DNA of 15,171 nt from Gastranaerophilus sp045639085 (GTDB lineage: Bacteria > Cyanobacteriota > Vampirovibrionia > Gastranaerophilales > Gastranaerophilaceae). The notes beneath the pieces are model-generated. The model worked only from the letters and a program-made list of their open reading frames with translations, was not told the DNA's origin and made no database searches. Positions 6,643 to 13,562 of this stretch are shown here, one piece after another. How positions within the stretch are numbered: the first letter of the stretch is position 1; each line of letters opens with the position of its first letter. Location of the stretch: NCBI GenBank assembly GCA_045639085.1, contig JAZUCM010000103.1, forward strand, positions 1 to 15,171, written 5' to 3'. Both the position numbers and the translations under genes were made by a program.

Positions 6643-7713
6643 ATGTCAGAACAAAATTCAATGGCAATTAGCCCGGTTACCGCAGGTCTTGCAGGCGCTG
6701 CAATCGGTGGTGTTGGTAACTATTTCTTGGACGTTGGTGCAAAACCGGAAAAGGGTTACAGAGACACAAAAGAATTGTTGACCCTTCCAAACGACAAATT
6801 TGAAGCGTTGAAAAAGAAAATTGATGACAGTGACAATGATGGTGCAAAAACTGAATTCAAAAAACTTGAAGATGGTCGTGTGACAGTTACAGCAGCAGGT
6901 GATGAACTTGTTAAGTCTCAAAACGAAGCTAAAAAAGCTATGCCGGCGGCTATTGAAAAAGCTGTTGCGGATGGAAAAATTAGCGTAGAAGCAAAAGCTG
7001 AAAAAGACGCGCTAGATGAAGTTACCGGCAAAGTTAAAAAAGTGGCGGATGATTTGAAGGCTGCTCGTAAAGATGCAAACTCAGACTTGGCAAAAGCAAT
7101 TGCAGAATATAGAAAAAAATATGATGAGGCTGTTGAAGGTTTAAGCAAAGAATTAAAAGAATTGGAAGGTAGCAAAGCGGGTAAAACAGGTGATGAGCTT
7201 GCTAAAATAGAAAAAGATATTAAAGCTAAGAAAAACGCAATTAGTAAAAAGGCTCTAGAAAATAATGATGTTAAGACTGCTCAAACAGCGATGCGTGACA
7301 AGAAAAAGGCAATCTTTAATGCAGAGGCAGAAACAAATGCTAAAGCTGTAAATGGTAAGAAAGATGCTTATCGCAATAAATTAGTGGAAAATCTTGAAAG
7401 TAACGATACTTACAAAAATGCGACAGCAAATAAAGACGCTGCTGATGGAACAATCGAAAAATTAAAACACCAAATTGCTGAATGGAAAGAAACATTAGCG
7501 AAAAAAGCTGATGACGTTAAAGGTAAAGCTGCTGATGAATTAATTGGTGAAAATGGCAAATTGAAAGACCTTGATACTGGTAAGTTCAAAAAATTCTTAC
7601 CAAAAGCAAAAATGATGCCAGCACTAATCGGCGCAGCGATCCTAGGTGCAGCGGGTGTGGCACTTGCTTACATCGTTGGTCCTAAAAACCAAACTCCAAC
7701 CGACGTTGCATAA
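6643..7713 (+). CDS. Lys/Ala-rich coiled-coil protein with C-terminal membrane anchor
   Basis: This 356-residue protein is framed by two hydrophobic ends. Residues about 8-30 form a Gly/Ala-rich segment (PVTAGLAGAAIGGVGNYFL), and residues 324-345 form a clear membrane helix (MMPALIGAAILGAAGVALAY). Between them lie about 290 residues of Lys-, Ala-, Asp- and Glu-rich helix, probably coiled coil. There is no cysteine. The N-terminus lacks the basic start of a Sec signal. AAGGAG 9 bases before the ATG supports the start, and a perfect terminator follows. The family is not recognised. Its shape suggests a rod tethered to the membrane, perhaps structural or exported by an unusual route. The hairpin at 7760 isolates it from the higBA unit. 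Confidence 0.75.
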   Translation: MSEQNSMAISPVTAGLAGAAIGGVGNYFLDVGAKPEKGYRDTKELLTLPNDKFEALKKKIDDSDNDGAKTEFKKLEDGRVTVTAAGDELVKSQNEAKKAMPAAIEKAVADGKISVEAKAEKDALDEVTGKVKKVADDLKAARKDANSDLAKAIAEYRKKYDEAVEGLSKELKELEGSKAGKTGDELAKIEKDIKAKKNAISKKALENNDVKTAQTAMRDKKKAIFNAEAETNAKAVNGKKDAYRNKLVENLESNDTYKNATANKDAADGTIEKLKHQIAEWKETLAKKADDVKGKAADELIGENGKLKDLDTGKFKKFLPKAKMMPALIGAAILGAAGVALAYIVGPKNQTPTDVA

Positions 7714-7759
7714 TTCAAACAAAAGAGGGTGAAACCCCACAAATATAAGTAATTTTCCA

Positions 7760-7789
7760 AAAACGCCATTCCAGACGGAATGGCGTTTT
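7760..7789 (+). terminator. Terminator of the coiled-coil gene
   Basis: Aaaacgccattcc (7760-7772) and ggaatggcgtttt (7777-7789) are perfect complements with loop agac, followed by gtttg. The A-rich side and T-rich side suit either direction. Its core is repeated after higA. Confidence 0.8.
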
Positions 7790-7808
7790 GTTTGTAAGGG
7801 GGTTGACA
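7764..7808 (+). repeat. Terminator/-35 direct repeat, copy 1 (left of higBA)
   Basis: These 45 bases run from cgccattccagac to ttgaca and match 8429-8472 except for one substitution (t/c) and one G more in the G-run (5 against 4). Each copy joins a transcription terminator to the -35 hexamer of the next promoter, so copies can exchange what lies between them without losing insulation or expression. Confidence 0.9.
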
Positions 7809-7831
7809 CCTGTTACGTAACACGTTATAAT
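7803..7831 (+). promoter_or_regulatory. higBA promoter with palindromic operator
   Basis: Consensus ttgaca (7803-7808), a 17-base spacer and tataat (7826-7831) make the best promoter in the window. The spacer holds a perfect 12-base palindrome, tgttacgtaaca (7811-7822), well placed as the HigA operator. The -10 box ends 6 bases before the higB ATG, so the message is probably leaderless. Confidence 0.85.
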
Positions 7832-7837
7832 GTATGT

Positions 7838-8122
7838 ATGATTAAAAGTTTTAAGCACAAAGGGCTTGAATGGTTTTACAAAACGGGTTCTACAAAAGGT
7901 ATTCAAGCAATTCATGCAAGTAAATTGCAAAGAATTCTTGCTATTTTGGACAATATATCGGATTTAAGCGATTTGTCATCACCCGCGTACCGTTTGCACC
8001 CACTTAAAGGTGACTTAAAGGATTATTGGTCTGTGACAGTTCAAGCGAATTGGCGTGTTACTTTTTTATATGATGAGAACACAACGTATGTATATGTTGT
8101 AGATTACCAAGATTATCACTAA
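7838..8122 (+). CDS. higB: HigB toxin, RelE-superfamily mRNA interferase
   Basis: HigB cuts translated mRNA at the ribosome and stalls growth when not bound by HigA. The 94 residues match the family over their whole length: MIKSFKHKGLEWFY at the start, then FRLHPLKGDLK-like YRLHPLKGDLKDYWSVTV, NWRVTFLY, and the closing VVDYQDYH. The Lys-Gly-Asp-Leu and Asn-Trp-Arg blocks are the usual catalytic-surface motifs. The ATG lies 6 bases after the -10 box with no Shine-Dalgarno, indicating a leaderless start. Toxin-first order with higA 15 bases downstream is the normal higBA layout, and HigA should repress the promoter through the palindrome at 7811-7822. Confidence 0.93.
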   Translation: MIKSFKHKGLEWFYKTGSTKGIQAIHASKLQRILAILDNISDLSDLSSPAYRLHPLKGDLKDYWSVTVQANWRVTFLYDENTTYVYVVDYQDYH

Positions 8123-8137
8123 CGAAAGGAGCAAAAA

Positions 8138-8422
8138 ATGGAAATGTATAACCCTCCACATCCTGGCTTAATATTGTTGGAAGATTGGATAAAGCCTTTG
8201 AATTTTACTATTTCAGAGTTTTCGTTGCGTGTTGGAACAAGCAGGAAGAATTTATCCGAGATTGTTAATTGTAAAATCGGAATTAGTCCTGAAATGGCCT
8301 TAAAGCTTTCCAAGGCTTTGGGAACAACTGCAGAGATATGGTTAAACCTTCAACAAGCTTATGATTTGTGGCATGCAAGGCAGTCTGTTGATCTGTCTAA
8401 TATTAAAGCTATAGAAATGTAA
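8138..8422 (+). CDS. higA: HigA antitoxin, XRE-family DNA-binding protein
   Basis: HigA neutralises HigB by direct binding and represses the operon. The 94 residues start MEMYNPPHPGLILLEDWI, the family signature (PPHPGxxL), followed by a helix-turn-helix (about residues 24-70) with the recognition region RVGTSRKNLSEIVN. The conserved end of the domain, LSKALGTTAEIWLNLQQAYD, is present. AAAGGAG lies 6-12 bases before the ATG. It follows higB by 15 bases in one operon, and the terminator repeat at 8429 closes the unit. Confidence 0.94.
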   Translation: MEMYNPPHPGLILLEDWIKPLNFTISEFSLRVGTSRKNLSEIVNCKIGISPEMALKLSKALGTTAEIWLNLQQAYDLWHARQSVDLSNIKAIEM

Positions 8423-8428
8423 ACGAAG

Positions 8429-8472
8429 CGCCATTCCAGACGGAATGGCGTTTTGTTTGCAAGGGGTTGACA
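8429..8472 (+). repeat. Terminator/-35 direct repeat, copy 2 (right of higBA)
   Basis: The second copy of the 44/45-base element ends the higBA unit with the 9-bp stem cgccattcc/ggaatggcg and a ttttgttt tail. It then supplies the ttgaca of the promoter for the second leader ORF. The spacing between copies is about 664 bases, exactly enclosing the toxin-antitoxin pair. Confidence 0.9.
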
Positions 8473-8495
8473 AAATCGCGAACATGGTAAATAAT
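8467..8495 (+). promoter_or_regulatory. Promoter of leader ORF copy 2
   Basis: Ttgaca (8467-8472), a 17-base spacer and aataat (8490-8495) precede the leader ORF ATG at 8502 by 6 bases. The same arrangement, including a gataat between -10 and ATG, occurs at 15091-15127. Confidence 0.6.
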
Positions 8496-8501
8496 GATAA
8501 T

Positions 8502-8564
8502 ATGTTAAATAAAAATGAAAGTATAAAGAGTTCAATAGGGGGGGGGGGCGCCTCAACAGCCTGA
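8502..8564 (+). CDS. Leader small ORF, copy 2, with 11-G run
   Basis: ATG lies 6 bases after a promoter -10 box, so a leaderless start is likely. As written it encodes 20 residues, MLNKNESIKSSI, four Gly, ASTA, then TGA at 8562-8564. The Gly codons come from 11 Gs at 8538-8548. With a twelfth G, or a -1 slip, it would extend to 53 residues (RLNSLTISGFAAHVLP..., ending at TAG 8660-8662). That extension aligns with the copy 1 extension, with a 9-base indel keeping the frame. Copy 3 has 10 codons between ATG and SSIGG against 8 here, so the frame is kept although the DNA differs, which argues for real translation. Function unknown. Confidence 0.5.
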   Translation: MLNKNESIKSSIGGGGASTA

Positions 8565-8616
8565 CTATATCTGGCTTTGCGGCTCATGTTTTGCCAAAAA
8601 CTCCGACCCTTGCGAA
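8531..8616 (+). repeat. G-tract leader repeat, copy 2
   Basis: Ttcaata, 11 Gs (8538-8548) and cgcctcaa are identical in base order to copy 1. The blocks ctatatctggctttgcg and catgttttgcc then correspond to copy 1 with a 9-base gap. The similarity fades after about 8616, before the second pilin's own promoter. Confidence 0.85.
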
Positions 8617-8636
8617 CGCATATTTACTAACACCAC

Positions 8637-8665
8637 TTGAAAAGCACAAGAAAATATGGTAGAAT
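8637..8665 (+). promoter_or_regulatory. Own promoter of the second pilin gene
   Basis: Ttgaaa (8637-8642), a 17-base spacer and tagaat (8660-8665), preceded by tgg, form a good promoter. It gives a short leader with GGAGG at 8684-8688 ahead of the ATG at 8694. The first pilin has no comparable promoter inside the window. Confidence 0.65.
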
Positions 8666-8693
8666 ACATGTATAAGAATAATCGGAGGTAAAC

Positions 8694-9674
8694 ATGAGTA
8701 AAAGTCTTGGATTTACGATGGCGGAGATTTTATTATCGCTAACGATAATTGGTGTCGTCGCGGCAATCACATTGCCATCGCTCATGGCAAACATTAACGA
8801 ACGAACTTGGAACACTCAACGCAAAGCGCTTTACGCCCGCATGAGCCAGGCCATTGCCATGATGCCACAATTAAACGGTTATGGTGAGTACGAAGGCACG
8901 AACACGGACGGTTCGGTTACCGCAACCAAAGACACGGCGGCCGAGGCTTTCTTAACCGAAGGTTTGAGCAAAGTTTTAAAGATTAACAATATTTGCGACG
9001 CGGCTCACTTGGCAGATTGCGGAGTTGCAGCAACCTATACAAATCTTGCAGGTTCAGCTGGCCTGATTTGGCCTAAAAAATTATCCGAATTAAATTCTCA
9101 ATTTACAAATTCTTATATAAACGCTGCTAGTAGTGTTTATCAAAATCCGCAAAGTAATGTTGATACAAATGCAGCTGCCTTTGAAACACAAAATGGTGAA
9201 ACTGTTGTATTATATTATAATCCTTACTGTGTTGCTGATTTCCAGGAAGATGATTGGCATTATTCACAACCAAAAATGTGCGCCAATTTTATTTATGACT
9301 TAAATGGAAATAAGGGACCAAACGCAGTTGGGAAAGATATCGGTTTTTTGACTGCTCTTTATCCTTTTGATTCAAATGTGGTTGCGCCTAATTTTTTGTC
9401 TACAATCGCAACAACGAGTGCTATTGAATATACATCTTTAAATGCTACTTGTTTAGCGCAAGATCAAGATAGTAGATTGCCTAATAGAGACGAACTTTCT
9501 GCATTATACTATAACAGGGATTTTTTAGGTGATTTACGAAAGGGGCTTTATGGCTCTGCATCTGTTTCTCATTTTAGTGGTTCTGCTTCTGTGTGGACAG
9601 TAGCTTTGGATACGGGACTTCGTGGTCGGCGTTCTCTTTCGACAAAACTTCTCGCACATTGTGTAAAGCGTTAG
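8694..9674 (+). CDS. Type IV pilin-like protein, second copy
   Basis: MSKSLG|FTMAEILLSL is a textbook type III prepilin start: Gly before the cut, Phe7 as +1 and Glu11 as +5, then the assembly helix. From FTMAE to MMPQ it differs from pilin 1 by a single residue, while the DNA differs at many synonymous sites. This shows selection on the protein, not a recent copy. The middle is divergent. Residues 196-218 share CANFIYDLNGNKGPN with pilin 1. Residues 253-326 are a DUF1566-like module (DSRLPNRDELSAL...) ending HCVKR, strongly diverged from that of pilin 1. GGAGG 5 bases before the ATG fixes the start. Likely a surface pilin or pseudopilin with a variable tip domain. Confidence 0.88.
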   Translation: MSKSLGFTMAEILLSLTIIGVVAAITLPSLMANINERTWNTQRKALYARMSQAIAMMPQLNGYGEYEGTNTDGSVTATKDTAAEAFLTEGLSKVLKINNICDAAHLADCGVAATYTNLAGSAGLIWPKKLSELNSQFTNSYINAASSVYQNPQSNVDTNAAAFETQNGETVVLYYNPYCVADFQEDDWHYSQPKMCANFIYDLNGNKGPNAVGKDIGFLTALYPFDSNVVAPNFLSTIATTSAIEYTSLNATCLAQDQDSRLPNRDELSALYYNRDFLGDLRKGLYGSASVSHFSGSASVWTVALDTGLRGRRSLSTKLLAHCVKR

Positions 9675-9687
9675 ATATTTTATGTTG

Positions 9688-9712
9688 GCCGGAGAATGAA
9701 CTTCGGCTTTTT
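9688..9712 (+). terminator. Terminator of the second pilin gene
   Basis: Gccggag (9688-9694) pairs with cttcggc (9701-9707), 7 bp with one G-U and a 6-base loop. Five Ts follow. It ends just before the -35 box of the next gene. Confidence 0.8.
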
Positions 9713-9714
9713 AT

Positions 9715-9743
9715 TTGACATCTTTTACTGTTCGGCGTAACAT
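9715..9743 (+). promoter_or_regulatory. Promoter of pncC
   Basis: Consensus ttgaca (9715-9720), a 17-base spacer and taacat (9738-9743) end 6 bases before the ATG at 9750. Only Ts separate -10 and start codon, so no Shine-Dalgarno is possible and a leaderless message is likely. Confidence 0.6.
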
Positions 9744-9749
9744 TTTTTT

Positions 9750-10226
9750 ATGATTGAGGTAAAAATTGGTAAATTTTTAAAAGAACGTGGGTTGACCGTT
9801 TCGACTGCGGAGTCGTGTACGGGTGGGCTTGTAAGTTCCAGGTTGACGGATGTTGCGGGAAGTTCTGAGTACATTACGCTTAATTTTGTCACTTATGCCA
9901 ACGAGGCTAAAGAAAGAGTTTTGGGTGTTCGTCACGAGACGCTTGTGCAGTTTGGGGCGGTGAGTGAGGAATGTGTTCGAGAAATGGCCTTTGGAACGTT
10001 GAAGGCGTCGGGTGCGGATATCGCGTTATGTACCTCCGGCGTTGCGGGCCCGGGGGCAAGTGAGGCAAAGCCTGCCGGAACTCTTTGGATTGCGCTTGCG
10101 TATAGGCAAAATGTTTGGACGCGTAAGGTCGTTCTTTCGCCTGAAATTCCACGCATTGAGATGAAAAAACTCTTTGCAGATAAAGCTTTTGAGTTTTTTG
10201 TTGAACTTGAAGAATTTTTGTACTAG
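9750..10226 (+). CDS. pncC: PncC/CinA C-terminal family nicotinamide-nucleotide amidohydrolase
   Basis: The family deamidates nicotinamide mononucleotide to nicotinic acid mononucleotide, returning nicotinamide produced by ligase and other NAD use to the NAD pool. This is the stand-alone form, 158 residues against about 165 for E. coli PncC, without the N-terminal MoaB-like domain of full CinA. Signature blocks are present in order: STAESCTGGLVSSRLTDVAGSSEY (residues about 18-41), FVTYANEAKERVLGV (about 46-60), GAVSEECVREMA and TSGVAGPG, followed by KPAGTLWIA. The usual Gly-rich stretch after AGPG is altered to ASEA. It has its own promoter, and the promoter of pheT lies over its last codons. 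Confidence 0.9.
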   Translation: MIEVKIGKFLKERGLTVSTAESCTGGLVSSRLTDVAGSSEYITLNFVTYANEAKERVLGVRHETLVQFGAVSEECVREMAFGTLKASGADIALCTSGVAGPGASEAKPAGTLWIALAYRQNVWTRKVVLSPEIPRIEMKKLFADKAFEFFVELEEFLY

Positions 10227-10229
10227 AAT
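10201..10229 (+). promoter_or_regulatory. Promoter of pheT
   Basis: Ttgaac (10201-10206), 17 bases, tagaat (10224-10229), lying over the end of pncC. It leaves a leader of about 34 bases with GAGGG at 10257-10261 before the ATG at 10270. No attenuator or T-box is visible in so short a leader. Confidence 0.6.
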
Positions 10230-10269
10230 AGTGCTAGTTATAAGAGAATTATGAAAGAGGGATTATAAA

Positions 10270-12750
10270 ATGCAAATATCTTTAAATTGGTTAAATGAAT
10301 TCGTTGATTTGTCAGATGTTGAGGTCAAGCAGATTGCGCATGAATTGACGATGAGTGGTTTGGAGGTAGAAGAAATTGAGGAGATTAAACCAAAATTTAC
10401 CAATATAAAGACAGTGAAAATTGAGAAAATTGATAATCACCCGAATTCCGATAGATTACATTTGGTTACGGTTAATCTAGGCGACACGTTGAAAACGGTT
10501 GTTTGTGGCGCGCAAAACATCGCCGAAGGTCAAATTATACCGTATGCCTCTGTGGGTTCTCAAGTTTTGGATAGAAAGACCGGCGAGATGTTTACATTAA
10601 CTCCTGCGGTTATTCGTGGGGTTGAGTCTCAGGGCATGCTTTGTTCGGCGGATGAACTCGGGGTTGCGGAACGTAATTATCAAGAAGAAGACGGGATTTT
10701 GATTTTGAATAGAATTTTCCCTGATGTAAAAATCGGTGAAGATGTTGAAAAGGTTTTGGGCTTTGATGATGATGTCGTTATTCACATTGCGCCGACGGCT
10801 AACCGTGGAGATCAAATGTCTGTAATCGGTGTAGCACGTGAGCTTTGCGCAATTTTTGACAAGCCGTTGAAATTTAACCCGATAACTTCAACTAATGATC
10901 TTTCAACAAGGGATTTTGAGGTTGAAATTATTGATAACGATGTTTGTAAGTATTATTCAATCGGGATTTTGAAAAATATTAAAATCAAGCCGTCGCCGCT
11001 TTGGATGCAAAAAAGGCTCTTGGCGTCCGGCGTTCGTGCGATTAATAACGTTGTCGATATTACAAATTATGTAATGCTTGAGTATGGAACGCCTTTCCAC
11101 GCGTTTGATTATGACAAAATTGATAAATATTTATGTGTTCGTAGGGCAAAAGAAGGCGAAAAAATCGTTACGTTGGATGGAGTTGAGCGCGAATTGACTC
11201 ACGATAGCGTTTTGATTGCGACAAAAAATGCCGGAGTTTGTTTGGCAGGTGTTTTTGGTGGTGAAAACTCTGAAATTGACGACAACACGACTGCAATTGC
11301 GCTTGAGGCTGCGTATTTTACACCGGCAAGCAACAGAAGAAGTGCGCGTAGCGTGGGGTATCGCTCAGAGGCATGCGCAAGATTTGAGCGCGGTGTAGAT
11401 ATTGAAATGATAAAACCGGCTTTGATGCGCGCAATGCAACTTTTGGTTGAACTTGCTGACGCTAAGGTTGAAGGCGTTGTCGAAACCGGCAATAATAAAC
11501 TTGAGCCGGTTGAGATTACTTTGCGTTATCCGCAGATTAAACGTATTTTGGGCTGTGAAATCCCGGCTGAGCGTTGTTGTAATATTTTAGAAAACTTAGG
11601 TTTTGAAAAACTTGGCGGAAATGATTTGGCTGCAAAATTCCGCGTTCCGTCTTTCAGGGTTAACGATGTATATCGTGAAATTGATTTGATTGAAGAAATC
11701 GCCCGTATTAACGGTTTCGACAAGATTGCACCGACGTTGCCGAATAAAAACGTTACGCCTGTTATCTCTCTTGAAGAACGTGTGACGAAAAAAGTTAATG
11801 AGTTGATGTTGGCGGCCGGTTTGGACGAAATCGTTACAAGTTCATTAATCGGTAAACCGATGTTGGATAGATTTATGGTGTCTTATGATGATGATAAGGC
11901 CGTAAAAGTTATGAACCCGGTTAGTGAAGAACACACAATGCTGCGTCAATCTTTGACTCCAAGTCTTTTGAACTGTTTGAAACACAATTATGATAACGGA
12001 CAAAAGAATTTCTGGGCTTATGAAATAGGCAAAACTTATTTGAAAGTGGCTGAGGCTGATGAGAAAAATTCCGGCGTTAAAGAAACGAAAGTTCTTGGCG
12101 GAATTTTGACGGGTGAAGTTGAAAATTCTAAGTGGCAAAAAACGGCAGCACTTGACTTTTTCACGGTGAAAGGGATTCTCGAACACCTTTTTGAAGAATT
12201 GAAAGTTTCTAAGCGTATCAAATTTATTCCGCTTGATAAATCAGACTTGAAAGATTCTCATGGCGTTTTACACCCTTATAAGAGCGCCGCTATCGCGATT
12301 TTGGGTAAAACTCCTTTGACAATCGGTTATTTAGGCCAAGTTCATCCGATATTAAAAGATAAATTGAAGCTTAATCAAGACGCATTTGTTTTCAAAGTTG
12401 ATCTTAATCAACTGATTGCGATTGTCAAAGAAACGACTCCGATTTACAAGAAATTACCGCAATTCCCGGAAGTTCGACGTGATTTGGCGTTTGTAATTAA
12501 CGAGAATGTGTCTTGTGAAGAGCTCCAACGTGTAATTAAAGGTGGTGTCGAACAAAATATTTTTGCAGGTTGCGAGATTTTCGATGTTTATCAAGGTGAA
12601 AATATTGAGAAAGGGTTCAAAAGTCTTGCGTTCCGTATAAAAATGCAGGATGATAACGCGACCTTGACCGATGAAGTTATCGAAAAACAAATGAATTCTG
12701 TCCGTATGAAACTTCAAAAGACTTATGCAGATATTTCATTCAGAGAGTAG
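10270..12750 (+). CDS. pheT: Phenylalanine-tRNA ligase beta subunit
   Basis: PheT forms the alpha2-beta2 enzyme with PheS, charges tRNA(Phe), and carries the editing site that removes mischarged Tyr. At 826 residues it is slightly longer than E. coli PheT (795). All domains are present in order. MQISLNWLNEFVDL is the standard start. An EMAP-type tRNA-binding domain (about 41-150) has VCGAQNI and VESQGMLCSADELG. The B3/B4 editing domain is about 210-390, with NNVVDITNYVMLEYGTPFHAFD. The B5 domain is about 405-475, then the synthetase-like core. The FDX-ACB anticodon-binding domain (about 730-826) begins FPEVRRDLAFV. pheS, usually next to it, is absent here. The secreted-protein gene starts 7 bases after the stop and is probably coupled. 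Confidence 0.97.
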   Translation: MQISLNWLNEFVDLSDVEVKQIAHELTMSGLEVEEIEEIKPKFTNIKTVKIEKIDNHPNSDRLHLVTVNLGDTLKTVVCGAQNIAEGQIIPYASVGSQVLDRKTGEMFTLTPAVIRGVESQGMLCSADELGVAERNYQEEDGILILNRIFPDVKIGEDVEKVLGFDDDVVIHIAPTANRGDQMSVIGVARELCAIFDKPLKFNPITSTNDLSTRDFEVEIIDNDVCKYYSIGILKNIKIKPSPLWMQKRLLASGVRAINNVVDITNYVMLEYGTPFHAFDYDKIDKYLCVRRAKEGEKIVTLDGVERELTHDSVLIATKNAGVCLAGVFGGENSEIDDNTTAIALEAAYFTPASNRRSARSVGYRSEACARFERGVDIEMIKPALMRAMQLLVELADAKVEGVVETGNNKLEPVEITLRYPQIKRILGCEIPAERCCNILENLGFEKLGGNDLAAKFRVPSFRVNDVYREIDLIEEIARINGFDKIAPTLPNKNVTPVISLEERVTKKVNELMLAAGLDEIVTSSLIGKPMLDRFMVSYDDDKAVKVMNPVSEEHTMLRQSLTPSLLNCLKHNYDNGQKNFWAYEIGKTYLKVAEADEKNSGVKETKVLGGILTGEVENSKWQKTAALDFFTVKGILEHLFEELKVSKRIKFIPLDKSDLKDSHGVLHPYKSAAIAILGKTPLTIGYLGQVHPILKDKLKLNQDAFVFKVDLNQLIAIVKETTPIYKKLPQFPEVRRDLAFVINENVSCEELQRVIKGGVEQNIFAGCEIFDVYQGENIEKGFKSLAFRIKMQDDNATLTDEVIEKQMNSVRMKLQKTYADISFRE

Positions 12751-12757
12751 GTGAATT

Positions 12758-13423
12758 ATGTATAAAACGGTTCTGTCAATTACATTGGCGCTATTTTTGG
12801 CTTGTGGAGTGCAGGCTAAAGATGTTATTCCGACGAAAGTTTTTGACGCAGACTTGCATTCTTACGGAGTGTACCAGATTTCAGAGCGCTCAATGACGTT
12901 GTATTCAGAGCCGGATATAAATTCACCAGTTGTCAAAAAACTCTCCTGGAATGATGAAAGTACTGATGTTCAAGGCTTAGAGTTGCAGGATCTTTTTGTG
13001 CTTTATTTACCTGATAGAAATTTATCCCTCTTAACGGTTATTGATGAAACCGATGAGTGGGTAAAGGTTATCTATGACAAAAAAACTTCTGACTCCGCTT
13101 GGTTGAAAAAAGATGACCCGTTTAAATTTATGCCGTGGGGTGTCTTTTATAATATTTACGGCAAAAAATATGGACTTTATCAGTTGAAAGATGCGCCGGA
13201 AAGCTGTAATTCTATCCGTGTTTCAGGGGATAATCTTGCGCAGGTCGTTGGTGAAATCAATATTCCCAAGAAAATAATTTTGAATGTTATTAAGGGTAAT
13301 TGGGCGTTGGTTAGTGTTGCAGATATGGATCAGTATCCCAAAACGGGCTTTATTCGTTGGCGTGGTGACAATGGCGAAAAATATTATTTCCCGCTGATTA
13401 AAAAAATTACCGGCGTTAATTAA
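12758..13423 (+). CDS. Secreted protein, possibly SH3-like
   Basis: This 221-residue protein has a Sec signal peptide, MYKTVLSITLALFLACGVQA, with cleavage likely after Ala20. A Cys at residue 16 sits in FLAC, a poor lipobox, so a lipoprotein is less likely. The mature part has repeated short beta-type segments with patterns typical of bacterial SH3 domains (SMTLYSEPDINSPVVKKLS; DEWVKVIYD...AWLKKDD; NWALVSVAD...GFIRW), suggesting an envelope protein that binds the cell wall. That assignment is by pattern only. AGGTGA 6 bases before the ATG lies in the gap after pheT, pointing to co-transcription with that housekeeping gene. Confidence 0.7.
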   Translation: MYKTVLSITLALFLACGVQAKDVIPTKVFDADLHSYGVYQISERSMTLYSEPDINSPVVKKLSWNDESTDVQGLELQDLFVLYLPDRNLSLLTVIDETDEWVKVIYDKKTSDSAWLKKDDPFKFMPWGVFYNIYGKKYGLYQLKDAPESCNSIRVSGDNLAQVVGEINIPKKIILNVIKGNWALVSVADMDQYPKTGFIRWRGDNGEKYYFPLIKKITGVN

Positions 13424-13562
13424 TCAGTTTGCTGTTTTGTCAAACCCCAACGCTTAAATCTTGCTTGTAACTTTTTGTAACAATTGTTTTCGGTATTTAA
13501 AGTTTTAGCCCGGATATTCCGACAAAAGAGGTAATAGTACTCTAAGAAAAGGAATATCAATC

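Noticed and set aside
7838..8422. Insertion sequence carrying higBA
   Set aside because: No transposase and no terminal inverted repeats; the flanking copies are direct repeats made of terminator and promoter parts.
126..9674. Diversity-generating retroelement targeting the pilin C-termini
   Set aside because: Lectin-like ends suggest it, but no reverse transcriptase gene or template repeat is visible in the window.
11845..12186. Antisense frames inside pheT
   Set aside because: They are shadows of a highly conserved gene and have no ribosome binding site.
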